From assembly GCA_020063545.1 (NCBI GenBank), contig JAGUUF010000273.1, positions 1 through 24,240 on the forward strand: a DNA stretch of 24,240 nucleotides, read 5' to 3'. Of the stretch, positions 14,306 to 22,215 are shown in pieces. The stretch comes from Cytophagales bacterium. Lineage in GTDB: Bacteria > Bacteroidota > Bacteroidia > Cytophagales > Cyclobacteriaceae. The notes below the pieces were generated by a model. The model was not told where the DNA came from and did no database searches. It saw only the letters and a list, made by a program, of their open reading frames with translations. Position 1 is the first letter of the stretch; each line of letters begins with the position of its first letter. The position numbers and the translations under genes are program-made.

Positions 14306-15082
14306 ATGAAACGAGTTTTCAAAAGTTTCTTCCTCATTATTAATTACAAAACGCTTGTCATTACCATTCTCTCGGTAGTATCCACGTACGTTTGTTTTCA
14401 CCTTGGGCTTACGGCCAAATTTCCCGATATGTTGGTGGGTGTGGCCATCGTGTTTCCGGTAGTATTTTCCATCGGCTCGGCCTACAACCGCAGGGAGACC
14501 GCCTTGCAGCGGCTTTCGGATTTTAAGGGGCATGCCATTGCCATTTACTATGCCACCCGCGACTGGACTACCAACAAAGAAAGTGATTTACCCGAACGTA
14601 CCCGAAAACTGGTTAACGATTTAACCCAATTGATGAAAGGTATGTTCACCTCATCGCAGCGCCATGAGTGGCATGATAATGAAGTTAAGATTTATAGCTT
14701 GTTTTCTTCGCTTTCGGCATTAACCATGGAGTTGAGAAACCTGGGTGTTCAAAGCGGGGAGATCTCGCGGGTAAGCCAGTACGTGAGCAAAATGATTATT
14801 GCCTTTGATAACCTGAAAATCATCCATGCCTACCGCACACCGGTTACGTTACGGGCCTACAGCAAAGTGTTTATTTATATTTTCCCGATCATTTACGGTC
14901 CGTATTTCGCCAGCACCTTTCACGATTACTCCGCACACCTGGAGTATGTAATGCCCGTGCTTTACAGCTTCATCCTGGTAAGTCTTGACAACATCCAGGA
15001 CCACCTGGAACATCCGTTTGATGAGGTTGGAGAGGACGACATCCGGATTGACGAACAGGAAATTGTTGAGCTGATGAAGTAG
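14306..15082 (+). CDS. Bestrophin-like membrane protein (putative anion channel)
   Basis: A 258-residue membrane protein with four hydrophobic segments at about residues 10-33, 40-60, 185-200 and 212-228 and a soluble helical region between the second and third. The arrangement (AYNRRETALQRLSDFKG after the second helix, and NIQDHLEHPFDEVGEDDI after the fourth) resembles bacterial bestrophin-like proteins, in which an acidic ENPFxxDxDD segment forms a cytoplasmic clasp. Bacterial bestrophins are pentameric ion channels. The match is by motif and topology only, so the function is tentative. The stop codon is 3 bases from the stop of the convergent META-domain gene. Confidence 0.55.
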   Translation: MKRVFKSFFLIINYKTLVITILSVVSTYVCFHLGLTAKFPDMLVGVAIVFPVVFSIGSAYNRRETALQRLSDFKGHAIAIYYATRDWTTNKESDLPERTRKLVNDLTQLMKGMFTSSQRHEWHDNEVKIYSLFSSLSALTMELRNLGVQSGEISRVSQYVSKMIIAFDNLKIIHAYRTPVTLRAYSKVFIYIFPIIYGPYFASTFHDYSAHLEYVMPVLYSFILVSLDNIQDHLEHPFDEVGEDDIRIDEQEIVELMK

Positions 15083-15085
15083 CGC

Positions 15086-15502
15086 TTACCGGTTTACGGT
15101 AAATTCGAGAACAACACTGCCGCCTTTTTTTAACAAAAGAGTAGTGTCGTTGATTGCGTACGAATCAACTTCGGATAACACCGTTAAAAAGTTGTCCTCA
15201 ATGCTCATGGTTTCCTGGCAGAACATTTTGGTAGCACCCAGACCGGAGAAACTGATGCGGTTGCCCGATTTGTTGCAGGAACCGAAATACCGGTTGCAAC
15301 CGCCAAACCCGCTGATGCGGCTGCCATCTTCATTAAATGAAATCGTTACCGGATTTTGCAGCATGCTAACATTCTCCTGACGGAGGCTCACCAACTTCCA
15401 TTCAGTTGATTGTAAAGAAATTTCCTGTGTTTTGCAGGCCGGCAGGATTACCGCTATGAAGACAGGAGCGGTAAGGATCAGGAATTTATGAGTCAAGTAC
15501 AT
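15086..15502 (-). CDS. META-domain lipoprotein (HslJ-like)
   Basis: A 138-residue lipoprotein: the signal peptide ends in the lipobox ILPAC with Cys23 as the lipid-modified residue. The mature part is a META domain: WKLVSL near its start, ISFNEDGSRISGFGGCNRYFG with the conserved GCN, and ISFSGLGATKMFCQE. Such domains occur in HslJ and other heat-shock or motility-related envelope proteins; their function is not well defined. I chose the ATG at 15502; an upstream in-frame start (15541) would place 13 polar residues before the signal sequence. Its first 17 bases overlap the end of the GNAT acetyltransferase gene, so it is the last gene of the pheT-to-META operon. Confidence 0.82.
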   Translation of the reverse strand: MYLTHKFLILTAPVFIAVILPACKTQEISLQSTEWKLVSLRQENVSMLQNPVTISFNEDGSRISGFGGCNRYFGSCNKSGNRISFSGLGATKMFCQETMSIEDNFLTVLSEVDSYAINDTTLLLKKGGSVVLEFTVNR

Positions 15503-15770
15503 CGCGGTAGGGTTTGGTTTTGTCAAACACGGCTTTTGCAAACGGGTAAAGCGGCAGGATTTTTAATTTGTTATCCCTGGCGTACCTCACTGCGGCTTCA
15601 ACCAACTGTTTTCCTGCTCCTTTTCCGCGCAAGGCATCTGAAACTTCTGTATGATCAATAATCATAAGCGCCTGTCCCGCCATGGTAAACGTCATCGCGG
15701 CAAGCCGGTTGCCGCCTTCCTCTACAAAGAAGGCTCCTTTTGTTCCAGCGTGTTCTACCTGAACCTGCAT
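15486..15770 (-). CDS. Small GNAT N-acetyltransferase (YjdJ type)
   Basis: A 94-residue minimal GNAT-family protein of the YjdJ/Gcn5-related (GNAT_YjdJ) type. The sequence has a beta strand pair (AAMTFTMAGQALMIIDHTEV), the acetyl-CoA pyrophosphate-binding loop R48-G-K-G-A-G53 at the start of a helix, and a C-terminal LPLYPFAKAVFDK segment. Short proteins of this type bind acetyl-CoA; their acceptor is unknown. It begins two bases after the rny stop and overlaps the META-domain gene by 17 bases, so it belongs to the same operon. The length is normal for this subfamily; it is not truncated. Confidence 0.82.
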   Translation of the reverse strand: MQVQVEHAGTKGAFFVEEGGNRLAAMTFTMAGQALMIIDHTEVSDALRGKGAGKQLVEAAVRYARDNKLKILPLYPFAKAVFDKTKPYRDVLDS

Positions 15771-15772
15771 GG

Positions 15773-17362
15773 TTATTTGGCGTACGCTACACTGCGCATC
15801 TCGCGGATGACGGTAACTTTTATCTGACCGGGATACTGCATGTCGCGTTCAATCTTTTGCGAGATTTCAAAACTCAATTGGCTGGCGCGTTCATCGCTTA
15901 CCTTTTCGGCATCAAGAATAACGCGCAACTCACGTCCGGCCTGTATGGCGTAACATTTCTCCACGCCATCGAAGCTGGTGCCGAGTTCCTCCAGGTCCTT
16001 TAGTCGTTTAATATACTGTTCCATTACTTCGCGCCTTGCGCCCGGGCGCGCCCCGCTGATGGCATCGCAGGCCTGAACAATGGGCGAGATGATGCTGGTC
16101 ATTTCAATTTCATCGTGGTGCGCGCCAATGGCATTGCAAACCGAAGGATGTTCCTTGTACTTCTGCGCCAGTTCCATACCCACAATGGCATGGGGTTTTT
16201 CCAGTTCTTCGGGCCATACCTTGCCAATGTCGTGCAGCAGGCCGGCACGTTTGGCTTGCTTTACATTAAGCCCCAGTTCGGCCGCCATTACGGCACACAG
16301 GTTGGCAACTTCGCGCGAGTGCTGCAACAGGTTTTGACCGTACGATGAACGGAACCGCATGCGGCCCACCATCTTTACCAGTTCGGGGTGCAGGCCGTGT
16401 ATGCCCAGGTCAATAACGGTGCGTTCGCCAAGTTCTACGATTTCATCTTCGATGTTTTTTGTGGTTTTGGTTACAATTTCTTCGATACGGGCGGGGTGAA
16501 TGCGCCCATCCTGCACCAGCCGGTGCAAGGAAAGCCGTGCAATTTCCCTGCGCACCGGGTCAAACCCGGAGATGATAATGGCCTCGGGGGTATCGTCAAC
16601 AATGATTTCAACACCTGTGGCTGCTTCCAGTGCCCTGATGTTGCGCCCTTCACGCCCGATGATTTTCCCTTTAATATCATCGCTTTCGATGTTGAACACC
16701 GACACACAGTTTTCAATAGCGTGTTCGGTAGCGGTGCGCTGAATGGTCTCCACCACGATTTTCTTCGCTTCTTTGGTGGCCGTAAGTTTGGCTTGCTCCA
16801 TTATGTCTTTTATATAAGATGCTGCCCGGGTCTGGGCTTCGTCTTTCAATGACGCCACCAACTGTTCGCGCGCTTCTTCGGCTGTTAGCCTGGATATGTT
16901 TTCGAGTATCTGTACTTTCTGCTGGTTAAATTTTTCCTGCTCTTCCCTTCGCTTGCGCACATGCTCTAACTGCTGGGTAAGGGTTTGCTGCATTTCGGCC
17001 AGTTCGGCTTCTTTGCGTTTTACCTGTTCCAGTTCTTTATTTATCTGCTGTTCGCGTTGCTTTACTTTCTGTTCGTTGCTGATGATCTGGTTTTTCTTGC
17101 GGTTGGCTTCTTCCTCAAACTCCGATTTCATTTTGAGGATTTTTTCTTTTGCCTCCAGGATTTTGTCTTTCTTCAGGTTTTCGGCCGCGATTTCAGCTTC
17201 CTTTAAAATCAGCCTGGCTTTCTGGTCGAGATCCTTCTGCCGTTTGGTAATTTTACGTTTGTATAACAAAATGCTGATTACAATACTTAGTATAATGAAA
17301 AACACCAGGGTCGAACCCAGTATGAACAGCCATTCATTGCTAATCGGTATTTCAAGCAACAT
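15773..17362 (-). CDS. rny: Ribonuclease Y
   Basis: A 529-residue membrane-bound endoribonuclease that starts mRNA decay. The order is canonical: an N-terminal membrane helix (about 11-33), a long charged coiled coil (about 38-160), a KH RNA-binding domain with IIGREGRNIRALEAATGVE (234-252), and an HD domain with the metal pair H377-D378 in GLLHDIGKVW and H348 in LLQHSRE. The C-terminal domain ends with the conserved IKVTVIREMRSVAYAK. Length matches the family. It lies downstream of zapA with a 63-base spacer that contains two hairpins, and upstream of a GNAT gene two bases away. Confidence 0.96.
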   Translation of the reverse strand: MLLEIPISNEWLFILGSTLVFFIILSIVISILLYKRKITKRQKDLDQKARLILKEAEIAAENLKKDKILEAKEKILKMKSEFEEEANRKKNQIISNEQKVKQREQQINKELEQVKRKEAELAEMQQTLTQQLEHVRKRREEQEKFNQQKVQILENISRLTAEEAREQLVASLKDEAQTRAASYIKDIMEQAKLTATKEAKKIVVETIQRTATEHAIENCVSVFNIESDDIKGKIIGREGRNIRALEAATGVEIIVDDTPEAIIISGFDPVRREIARLSLHRLVQDGRIHPARIEEIVTKTTKNIEDEIVELGERTVIDLGIHGLHPELVKMVGRMRFRSSYGQNLLQHSREVANLCAVMAAELGLNVKQAKRAGLLHDIGKVWPEELEKPHAIVGMELAQKYKEHPSVCNAIGAHHDEIEMTSIISPIVQACDAISGARPGARREVMEQYIKRLKDLEELGTSFDGVEKCYAIQAGRELRVILDAEKVSDERASQLSFEISQKIERDMQYPGQIKVTVIREMRSVAYAK

Positions 17363-17370
17363 AGTCTTAA

Positions 17371-17393
17371 GGGTTAAGGTTGAACCATAACCC
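17371..17393 (-). promoter_or_regulatory. Hairpin in the leader of rny
   Basis: On the minus strand the sequence is GGGTTA-t-GGTT-c-AACC-t-TAACCC, a near-perfect palindrome with one internal mismatch and a tiny loop. It ends nine bases before the rny start codon. A smaller hairpin (TGCCG / CGGCA, 17398-17412) lies just upstream. There is no T-run, so this is not an intrinsic terminator. It could shield the start region, act as an RNA-processing site, or adjust rny output relative to zapA. Confidence 0.4.
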
Positions 17394-17425
17394 GGAGTGC
17401 CGTTTGGCGGCAGGAAGTTTACGGC

Positions 17426-17713
17426 TTAGAGAATGGATTGCGAAACGAGGTGATTGAGGTGGTTTACTTTTTCGATGACCGTCTGGTCAATGGCCTGGTG
17501 GGTTTCATCGGTCGTCAGTTTTTCAACCAGGCTGTCGAAGGCCACCATAGCCAGTAAATCCTGTTTATCGTCAATCCCGAATTGGTCTTTGTAAGTTTTC
17601 AGGCGTTCGTTAATAAGCCGGCTCGCGCTCCTCACTTTTTCTTCATCCTGCGCTTTCACCTTCATGGGGTACTCGCGGTCGGCTATTTTAATACGTATGG
17701 AGAGTTCTTCCAT
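17426..17713 (-). CDS. zapA: Cell division protein ZapA
   Basis: A 95-residue protein with the ZapA layout: an N-terminal beta-alpha-beta part (LSIRIKIADREYPMKVKAQDEEKVRSAS) and a C-terminal helix for dimer and tetramer coiled coils (about 50-95). ZapA binds FtsZ and bundles its filaments at mid-cell. The neighbours fit the common Bacteroidota order pheT - coiled-coil protein - zapA - rny. It follows the coiled-coil gene by 19 bases, and rny follows 63 bases later. Confidence 0.9.
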   Translation of the reverse strand: MEELSIRIKIADREYPMKVKAQDEEKVRSASRLINERLKTYKDQFGIDDKQDLLAMVAFDSLVEKLTTDETHQAIDQTVIEKVNHLNHLVSQSIL

Positions 17714-17732
17714 TAATTCTGCTTACAGGTTC

Positions 17733-18044
17733 CTATCGGCTTAAATAAGCGATACACTTATCAATCTCCCTGATGTAATCGTCAACTTTTCTCTTTAACT
17801 CCGAAACACTTCCGTCTTCCGGGCTTATATTATCCACAATTTTAGAGATTTTAATTTGATTTTTAAAATGGTCGAGTTGTTCATCTCGGCTGTTCAGGTG
17901 TGCCTTAAGTTCCTGGTTTTCAGTTTTCAGGCTCCTGACTTCATCTTTCAGGCGCTTATGTTCATTAATGAGAACGGCTATTTTTCGCTCCAGGCCGTTC
18001 AGGTTTGTTTTTAAGAGTTCCTGGTCCATTTTGTTATCGTTCAA
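17733..18044 (-). CDS. Small coiled-coil protein next to zapA (possible division accessory)
   Basis: A 103-residue protein that is almost entirely helical. Residues about 8-65 form a heptad-patterned coiled coil (LLKTNLNGLERKIAVLINEH, then LKDEVRSLKTENQEL); a short break with KIVDNISPEDG precedes a second helix (SELKRKVDDYIREIDKCIAYL). There is no membrane segment. I do not recognise a named family. Its fixed place between pheT and zapA and its short coiled coil suggest a ZapB-like partner of ZapA, but there is no direct sequence evidence for that role. Start: ATG at 18044, with a possible second ATG five codons in. Confidence 0.72.
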   Translation of the reverse strand: MNDNKMDQELLKTNLNGLERKIAVLINEHKRLKDEVRSLKTENQELKAHLNSRDEQLDHFKNQIKISKIVDNISPEDGSVSELKRKVDDYIREIDKCIAYLSR

Positions 18045-18065
18045 ATGAAGCCGAAGTCCGGCTGT

Positions 18066-20483
18066 TTATTTTCGTATTACTGCGCCCAGCCGGTTTTCCA
18101 ACGCGGCCATCAGGCGGTTCATGGTTGCATCGATTTCCTGGTCGGTAAGGGTTTTGGTTTCATCCTGAAGGATAAACCCAAGTGCATATGCTTTCTTTCC
18201 TTCCGGCAGGTTTTTTCCCTCGTACACATCAAAGACAACCAACTCCCGTATCAGTTCCTTTTCAGTAGCCAAAATCAACTTTCGCACATCGTCAAATCTC
18301 ACCTGCTTGTCCAGCACGAGCGATAAATCGCGCCTTACTTCCGGAAACCTGGGCACCTCCCTAACTACTAACTTAGGGTTTGCTGCTTTGAAAAGCAAGG
18401 CCGAATCAAGCTCAGCATAAAATACCGGTTGTTTGATGCCGAAATCTTTAAGGATTGCCGATTTTACCAACCCGATTTTTCCGATGGGTGAATTGTTTGT
18501 GGATAACTTTGATCCGTATTCAAAAAGCTGATCGGTAATAACCTCCTGCTCTGTTCCGGTAAGGCCTGCTTTTTTGATGATATGGTACACTTGCTGCGCA
18601 ATATCGTGATAGGTTACTTCACGGGTTTTGTTCTGCCAGTTTTCTGTTTCATAATTGCCGGTAACAAACAGGGCAAGTTGTTCTTCTTCGTGGTAGCTGC
18701 CACCCTCTTTCCGGTAGATCTTACCAAACTCGAACAGCCTGAGGTCTTTTTGCTTTCGGTTGATGTTGTAGGCGCATACTTCAAGCCCGGTAAACAACAG
18801 GGTTTGGCGCAGTATGCCCTGTTCTTCGCTTAGTTTGTTCAGCATTTCAACCGGTTTTCCTTCAAACTGAAGGCTGTGTTTCTCCTGGTAGGCGTGACTG
18901 GTAAGCGAGTTTGTCCAGATTTCGAAAAAGCCGTTTCCGGTAAGTAGCTCGCCAATGGCACGCCTGTACTTGTTGGGGTCGTTGGCCGGAAATTCGGCAA
19001 TGAAATCGGAGCTTGCTGCTTCTTTAAGTTCAACGCGATCGAAGCCGTAAATGCGCAGGATTTCTTCAATCACATCGGCCTCCTGTTGCACGTCAACCCG
19101 GTAGGGTGGCACCGAAACCGTAAACCGGTCATTCGTTTTTGATTCGATGGTAATGTCGAGGCGGTTCAGGATTTCAAAAACCTCCTGGCGCGGAATTTCT
19201 TTACCGATAAGCCGCCTGATGTGCTTGTCTTTCAGTGCAATTTGCCTGTTGTTAATTTTTTCAGGATAAACATCCACCACCCCGGAGGAAATTTTGCCAC
19301 CGGCAATTTCTTTAATTAGCAAAGCCGCACGCCTTAAGGCGTACACGGTAATGTTCGGGTCGGTGCCCCGCTCAAAGCGAAAGGAAGCATCGGTTTTTAA
19401 CCCGTGGTGCAGCACCGTTTTCCGGATAAAATCCGGTGAGAAGCAGGCGCTTTCAAGGAATATGTTTTTGGTGCTGGCGGTTATGCCTGATTTAATTCCT
19501 CCGAAAACACCGGCAATGCACATTGCTTCACCCTTACCGTTGCAAATCATTAAGTCGGTTGCGGTAAGCTTGCGCTCTTTTTTATCGAGTGTAGTAAAAG
19601 GAGTTCCTTCAGGAAGGGTTTGAACAATTACGTTGTTGCCGGCAATGGTATCAGCATCGAAGGCATGCAACGGCTGGCCGGTTTCGTGTAATACGTAATT
19701 GGTTATGTCAACAATGTTGTTGATGGGTGTTTGCCCGATGGCCAACAACCGGTTCTTCAGCCATTCGGGTGAGTCGGTTACCGTTATATCGGTAAGCGTT
19801 ACGGCCGAGTAGCGTGGGCAAGCCTTAATATTTTTTACCTCAACCGTTATGGGAAGGCTGTTGTTGTCGGGTTTAAATGCAGCCACGTCAGGCCACTTAA
19901 CTTCGCGATTTTTTGCGGCTTTAATATCGCGGGCCACGCCCAGGTGCGAGGCAGCATCGGCCCGGTTGGGTGTGAGACCAATTTCAATGCGATAGTCGGA
20001 GCAGACCCTGAAAACGTCAGCGGCCGGAGTACCGTTGGCAACTTTTGTATTGAGTACGATAATGCCATCGTGGTTGTCGCTCAACCCGATTTCATCTTCG
20101 GCACAAATCATGCCTTCGGATTTTTCACCGCGGATTTTGGTGGCATTTATGGTGAACGGCTCACCACTTTTTGGATAAAGGGTGGTACCCGGCAAAGCCA
20201 CAACAACCTTCTGGCCGGCAGCAACGTTGGCCGCTCCGCAAACAATTGAAAGCGGCTGGGATTGCCCCACATCAACGGTGGTGAGTGAGAGTTTATCGGC
20301 ATTGGGATGTTTGGCACAGGTAAGCACTTCGCCCACAACGAGACCGGCAAGCCCACCCTTCAATGTTTCGAATGGCTCCACCGATTCAACTTCAAGCCCG
20401 GTTGAGGTGAGGATTTTACCAAGGTCTTCAGCGTTCTCGGAAATGTTGATGTAATCCTTAAGCCAATTGTAGGAGATGGTCAT
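18066..20483 (-). CDS. pheT: Phenylalanine-tRNA ligase beta subunit
   Basis: An 805-residue beta subunit of the (alpha-beta)2 phenylalanyl-tRNA synthetase. Domains in order: N-terminal part (MTISYNWLKDYINI), the tRNA-binding OB domain (about 40-150, with CAKHPNADKLSLTTVDVG), the B3/B4 editing region (about 210-390, with NIVDITNYVLHETGQPLHAFDAD), B5 (about 395-475), the catalytic-like core, and the C-terminal ferredoxin-like anticodon-binding domain (about 710-805, with FPEVRRDLSLVLD). It joins Phe to tRNA-Phe together with PheS, and edits mischarged Tyr-tRNA. pheS is not adjacent, as is usual in Bacteroidota. It is the first gene of an operon reaching to 15086. A -7 element and a hairpin precede it. 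Confidence 0.97.
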   Translation of the reverse strand: MTISYNWLKDYINISENAEDLGKILTSTGLEVESVEPFETLKGGLAGLVVGEVLTCAKHPNADKLSLTTVDVGQSQPLSIVCGAANVAAGQKVVVALPGTTLYPKSGEPFTINATKIRGEKSEGMICAEDEIGLSDNHDGIIVLNTKVANGTPAADVFRVCSDYRIEIGLTPNRADAASHLGVARDIKAAKNREVKWPDVAAFKPDNNSLPITVEVKNIKACPRYSAVTLTDITVTDSPEWLKNRLLAIGQTPINNIVDITNYVLHETGQPLHAFDADTIAGNNVIVQTLPEGTPFTTLDKKERKLTATDLMICNGKGEAMCIAGVFGGIKSGITASTKNIFLESACFSPDFIRKTVLHHGLKTDASFRFERGTDPNITVYALRRAALLIKEIAGGKISSGVVDVYPEKINNRQIALKDKHIRRLIGKEIPRQEVFEILNRLDITIESKTNDRFTVSVPPYRVDVQQEADVIEEILRIYGFDRVELKEAASSDFIAEFPANDPNKYRRAIGELLTGNGFFEIWTNSLTSHAYQEKHSLQFEGKPVEMLNKLSEEQGILRQTLLFTGLEVCAYNINRKQKDLRLFEFGKIYRKEGGSYHEEEQLALFVTGNYETENWQNKTREVTYHDIAQQVYHIIKKAGLTGTEQEVITDQLFEYGSKLSTNNSPIGKIGLVKSAILKDFGIKQPVFYAELDSALLFKAANPKLVVREVPRFPEVRRDLSLVLDKQVRFDDVRKLILATEKELIRELVVFDVYEGKNLPEGKKAYALGFILQDETKTLTDQEIDATMNRLMAALENRLGAVIRK

Positions 20484-20499
20484 AGTACATTAAAAACAA

Positions 20500-20517
20500 C
20501 CCCGAAATGTTTCGGGG
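20500..20517 (-). terminator. Terminator-like hairpin in the DUF1684 gene - pheT spacer
   Basis: CCCCGAAA at 20500-20507 pairs with TTTCGGGG at 20510-20517 (a perfect 8-bp stem). On the minus strand it is followed by TTGTTTTTAA, a usable T-run, so it can terminate the upstream radC/DUF1684 transcript. A TATTTTTG promoter element lies just upstream of the hairpin on the same strand, so the hairpin would also form the 5' end of the pheT mRNA. Confidence 0.65.
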
Positions 20518-20526
20518 CAGCGGTTT

Positions 20527-20534
20527 CAAAAATA
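20527..20534 (-). promoter_or_regulatory. Candidate -7 element for pheT
   Basis: The minus strand reads TATTTTTG, an exact match to TAnnTTTG, 43 bases upstream of the pheT ATG. No TTG is present at -33 spacing. The transcript would start about at 20520 and open with the hairpin at 20500-20517. Confidence 0.4.
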
Positions 20535-20554
20535 AGACTTTGGCGTAATATCGC

Positions 20555-21166
20555 CTATTTCGAGTACGTCATTTCACCGGCTGTAATGGGTATGGTCAGC
20601 AGGTTCTCCTGTGGCGGCAGGGGGCAGGAGTAGGCATCGTTGTAAGCGCAGTACGGATTGTATGCTTCGTTGAAATCGAGCGTAATGGTTGAGCTGCCCC
20701 TGACTTTTTTTACATCCAGGTAACGCCCGGCCCCATACGTTTCGCGGGCGCTGGTGGCATCGCCAAAGGCGAGGAACAAGGTGCCCCGGTACGGGCCCAT
20801 TTCCATTATTTCAAGGATGAGCAGCCTGTTGGTTGCGCCCCCCAGCATAAACTCAGCGTAACCGTATTCCAGGTATTTTCTTTCCTGTCCATCGCTGGTG
20901 GGCAATGTGACTACTTTTTTTGACGTAACGGGGATAAGGTTGGCCTGAATCCTGAATGCCGGGTCAACCGGAAAATAGGTTAGTCCATTAAAGGATGCGG
21001 TGTTATTGTTGAATGGTGAATCAGGCGAAGTTCGCAAATACTGATCTTTTTCTTTCCGGGCTTTTTCAATTTGGGCAATATAATCTTCCCGGCCGGTACC
21101 CACTACCGAGTACATGACCGCAGCCAGTGCAACCAGTACAACAACAATGACAAAGATTTTTTTCAT
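20555..21166 (-). CDS. DUF1684 family membrane-anchored protein
   Basis: A 203-residue protein with one N-terminal membrane helix (about 3-23, FVIVVVLVALAAVMYSVVG), or an uncleaved signal anchor, then a soluble DUF1684 domain. The family marks are clear: FNGLTYFPVDPAFRIQANL, LEYGYAEFML, LFLAFGDATSARETYGAGRYLDV, and the C-terminal FNEAYNPYCAYNDAYSCPLPP with its paired Cys, followed by ENLLTIPITAGE. The function of DUF1684 proteins is not known. It starts three bases after the radC stop, so it is co-transcribed with radC. A hairpin terminator follows it. Confidence 0.88.
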   Translation of the reverse strand: MKKIFVIVVVLVALAAVMYSVVGTGREDYIAQIEKARKEKDQYLRTSPDSPFNNNTASFNGLTYFPVDPAFRIQANLIPVTSKKVVTLPTSDGQERKYLEYGYAEFMLGGATNRLLILEIMEMGPYRGTLFLAFGDATSARETYGAGRYLDVKKVRGSSTITLDFNEAYNPYCAYNDAYSCPLPPQENLLTIPITAGEMTYSK

Positions 21167-21169
21167 TTT

Positions 21170-21868
21170 TTACAACAGTCCTTCATCAGCAAAACTAAAG
21201 TATTCTTTTCCCGCAATAATCAGGTGGTCGGCCAAGGTTATTTCCAGCAGCTTGCTGCTTTCTTTCAGTTTGTTTGTAAGGTCAATATCCTGGCGGCTTG
21301 GTGTAAGGTTACCGGAGGGATGATTGTGCGCCACAATAATTATGCTCGCCAGTTCTTCAAGTGCCAGTTTGAAAATAATTTTCGGGTCAGCTACGGTGCC
21401 ATGAACGCCACCGAGGCTTACCTGCTGCATCTTAATAAGGCGGTTGTTCCGGTTCAGCAGCAGCACCCAAAACTCTTCATGTGGTTTATCCATCAGGTTG
21501 CTTTTCAGAAGCGAATACGCATCGCCCGAACTGCTGATTTTTGGTTTTTCGGTGGAACTGGTGTCTTTCCGCCTGCGCCCTAATTCAAGTGCACTGATGA
21601 TGGCAATGGCCTTTGCTTCGCCTATCCCTTTAATTTTCATCAGGTCGTTTACCGAGAGCCGGGCCAGGTCGTCCAGGTTATGGCCAACGGATTGCAGAAC
21701 GGTTTTAGCCAGGTCAACCGCACTGGTTGATGCGGTGCCTGTTCCCAACAGGATGGCGATCAGTTCGGCATCGGATAGGGCGGCCGTTCCCTTTAGCAAT
21801 AGCTTTTCGCGAGGCCGGTCTTCAACAGCCCAGTTTTTTATATGTAAAAATTTGGCCTGTTTCTTCAT
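21170..21868 (-). CDS. radC: RadC family JAB-domain protein
   Basis: A 232-residue protein of the RadC family. The N-terminal part (about 15-100) has helix-hairpin-helix character (LSVNDLMKIKGIGEAKAIAIISALELGRR). The C-terminal JAB/MPN domain carries the zinc-site motif H181-N-H183-P-S-G-x7-D194 and an upstream Glu at 131-132 (EEFWVLLLN). The old name 'DNA repair protein' rests on a misassigned mutation; the biological role remains unclear, though the fold is metalloprotease- or deamidase-like. It follows rpsT after a terminator and precedes the DUF1684 gene in a two-gene unit. Confidence 0.94.
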   Translation of the reverse strand: MKKQAKFLHIKNWAVEDRPREKLLLKGTAALSDAELIAILLGTGTASTSAVDLAKTVLQSVGHNLDDLARLSVNDLMKIKGIGEAKAIAIISALELGRRRKDTSSTEKPKISSSGDAYSLLKSNLMDKPHEEFWVLLLNRNNRLIKMQQVSLGGVHGTVADPKIIFKLALEELASIIIVAHNHPSGNLTPSRQDIDLTNKLKESSKLLEITLADHLIIAGKEYFSFADEGLL

Positions 21869-21874
21869 CCCTTA

Positions 21875-21907
21875 AAAATAAAAAGACCCGGAAGTTTTGC
21901 CTCCGGG
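21875..21907 (-). terminator. Intrinsic terminator after rpsT
   Basis: On the minus strand CCCGGA (21907-21902) pairs with TCCGGG (21892-21887), with a loop containing GGCAAAAC; it is followed by TCTTTTTATTTTTAA. This is a typical rho-independent terminator 25 bases after the rpsT stop and just ahead of radC. Read-through must supply radC unless a promoter lies inside rpsT. Confidence 0.8.
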
Positions 21908-21931
21908 CCTTGAAATGATTTCATACCAATG

Positions 21932-22186
21932 TTACTTCAATGCATTAACCTTTTTGGCCAGCTTCGACTTTTGGTTGGCGGCTTTTTTCCAATGGATAAT
22001 GTTCTTTTTGGCCAGTTTGTCAATCATGGAGCTTACCTCTTTTAACAAGGCTTCTGCCTCGGTTTTGGAGGTAGCTGACGTTAATTTCTTCATTGCCGTG
22101 CGGGTGGTTTTGTGTTGGTAGCGGTTTCGTACCCGCTTGGCCTCGTTGGCCCGTATGCGCTTTTCTGCCGATTTGTGGTTCGCCAT
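21932..22186 (-). CDS. rpsT: 30S ribosomal protein S20
   Basis: An 84-residue, strongly basic, helical protein with the canonical S20 opening MANHKSAEKRIRANEAKRVRN and ending in NQKSKLAKKVNAL. S20 binds 16S rRNA early in assembly of the small ribosomal subunit. It is a single-gene unit with a well-formed promoter upstream (22216-22246) and a terminator downstream (21875-21907). No Shine-Dalgarno is seen; the ATG follows an A-rich leader. Confidence 0.97.
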   Translation of the reverse strand: MANHKSAEKRIRANEAKRVRNRYQHKTTRTAMKKLTSATSKTEAEALLKEVSSMIDKLAKKNIIHWKKAANQKSKLAKKVNALK

Positions 22187-22215
22187 ATCTGTTATTCAAT
22201 GCGTTTTAAGGGTGG

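Noticed and set aside
15086..15102. Inverted repeat TTACCG / CGGTAA at the end of the META-domain gene
   Set aside because: No T-run on either strand and it is inside the final codons; too weak to call a terminator.
16896..17390. Plus-strand open frame rich in Ser, Cys and Phe opposite rny
   Set aside because: The composition is what the antisense of a Lys/Glu-rich coiled coil gives; not a real gene.
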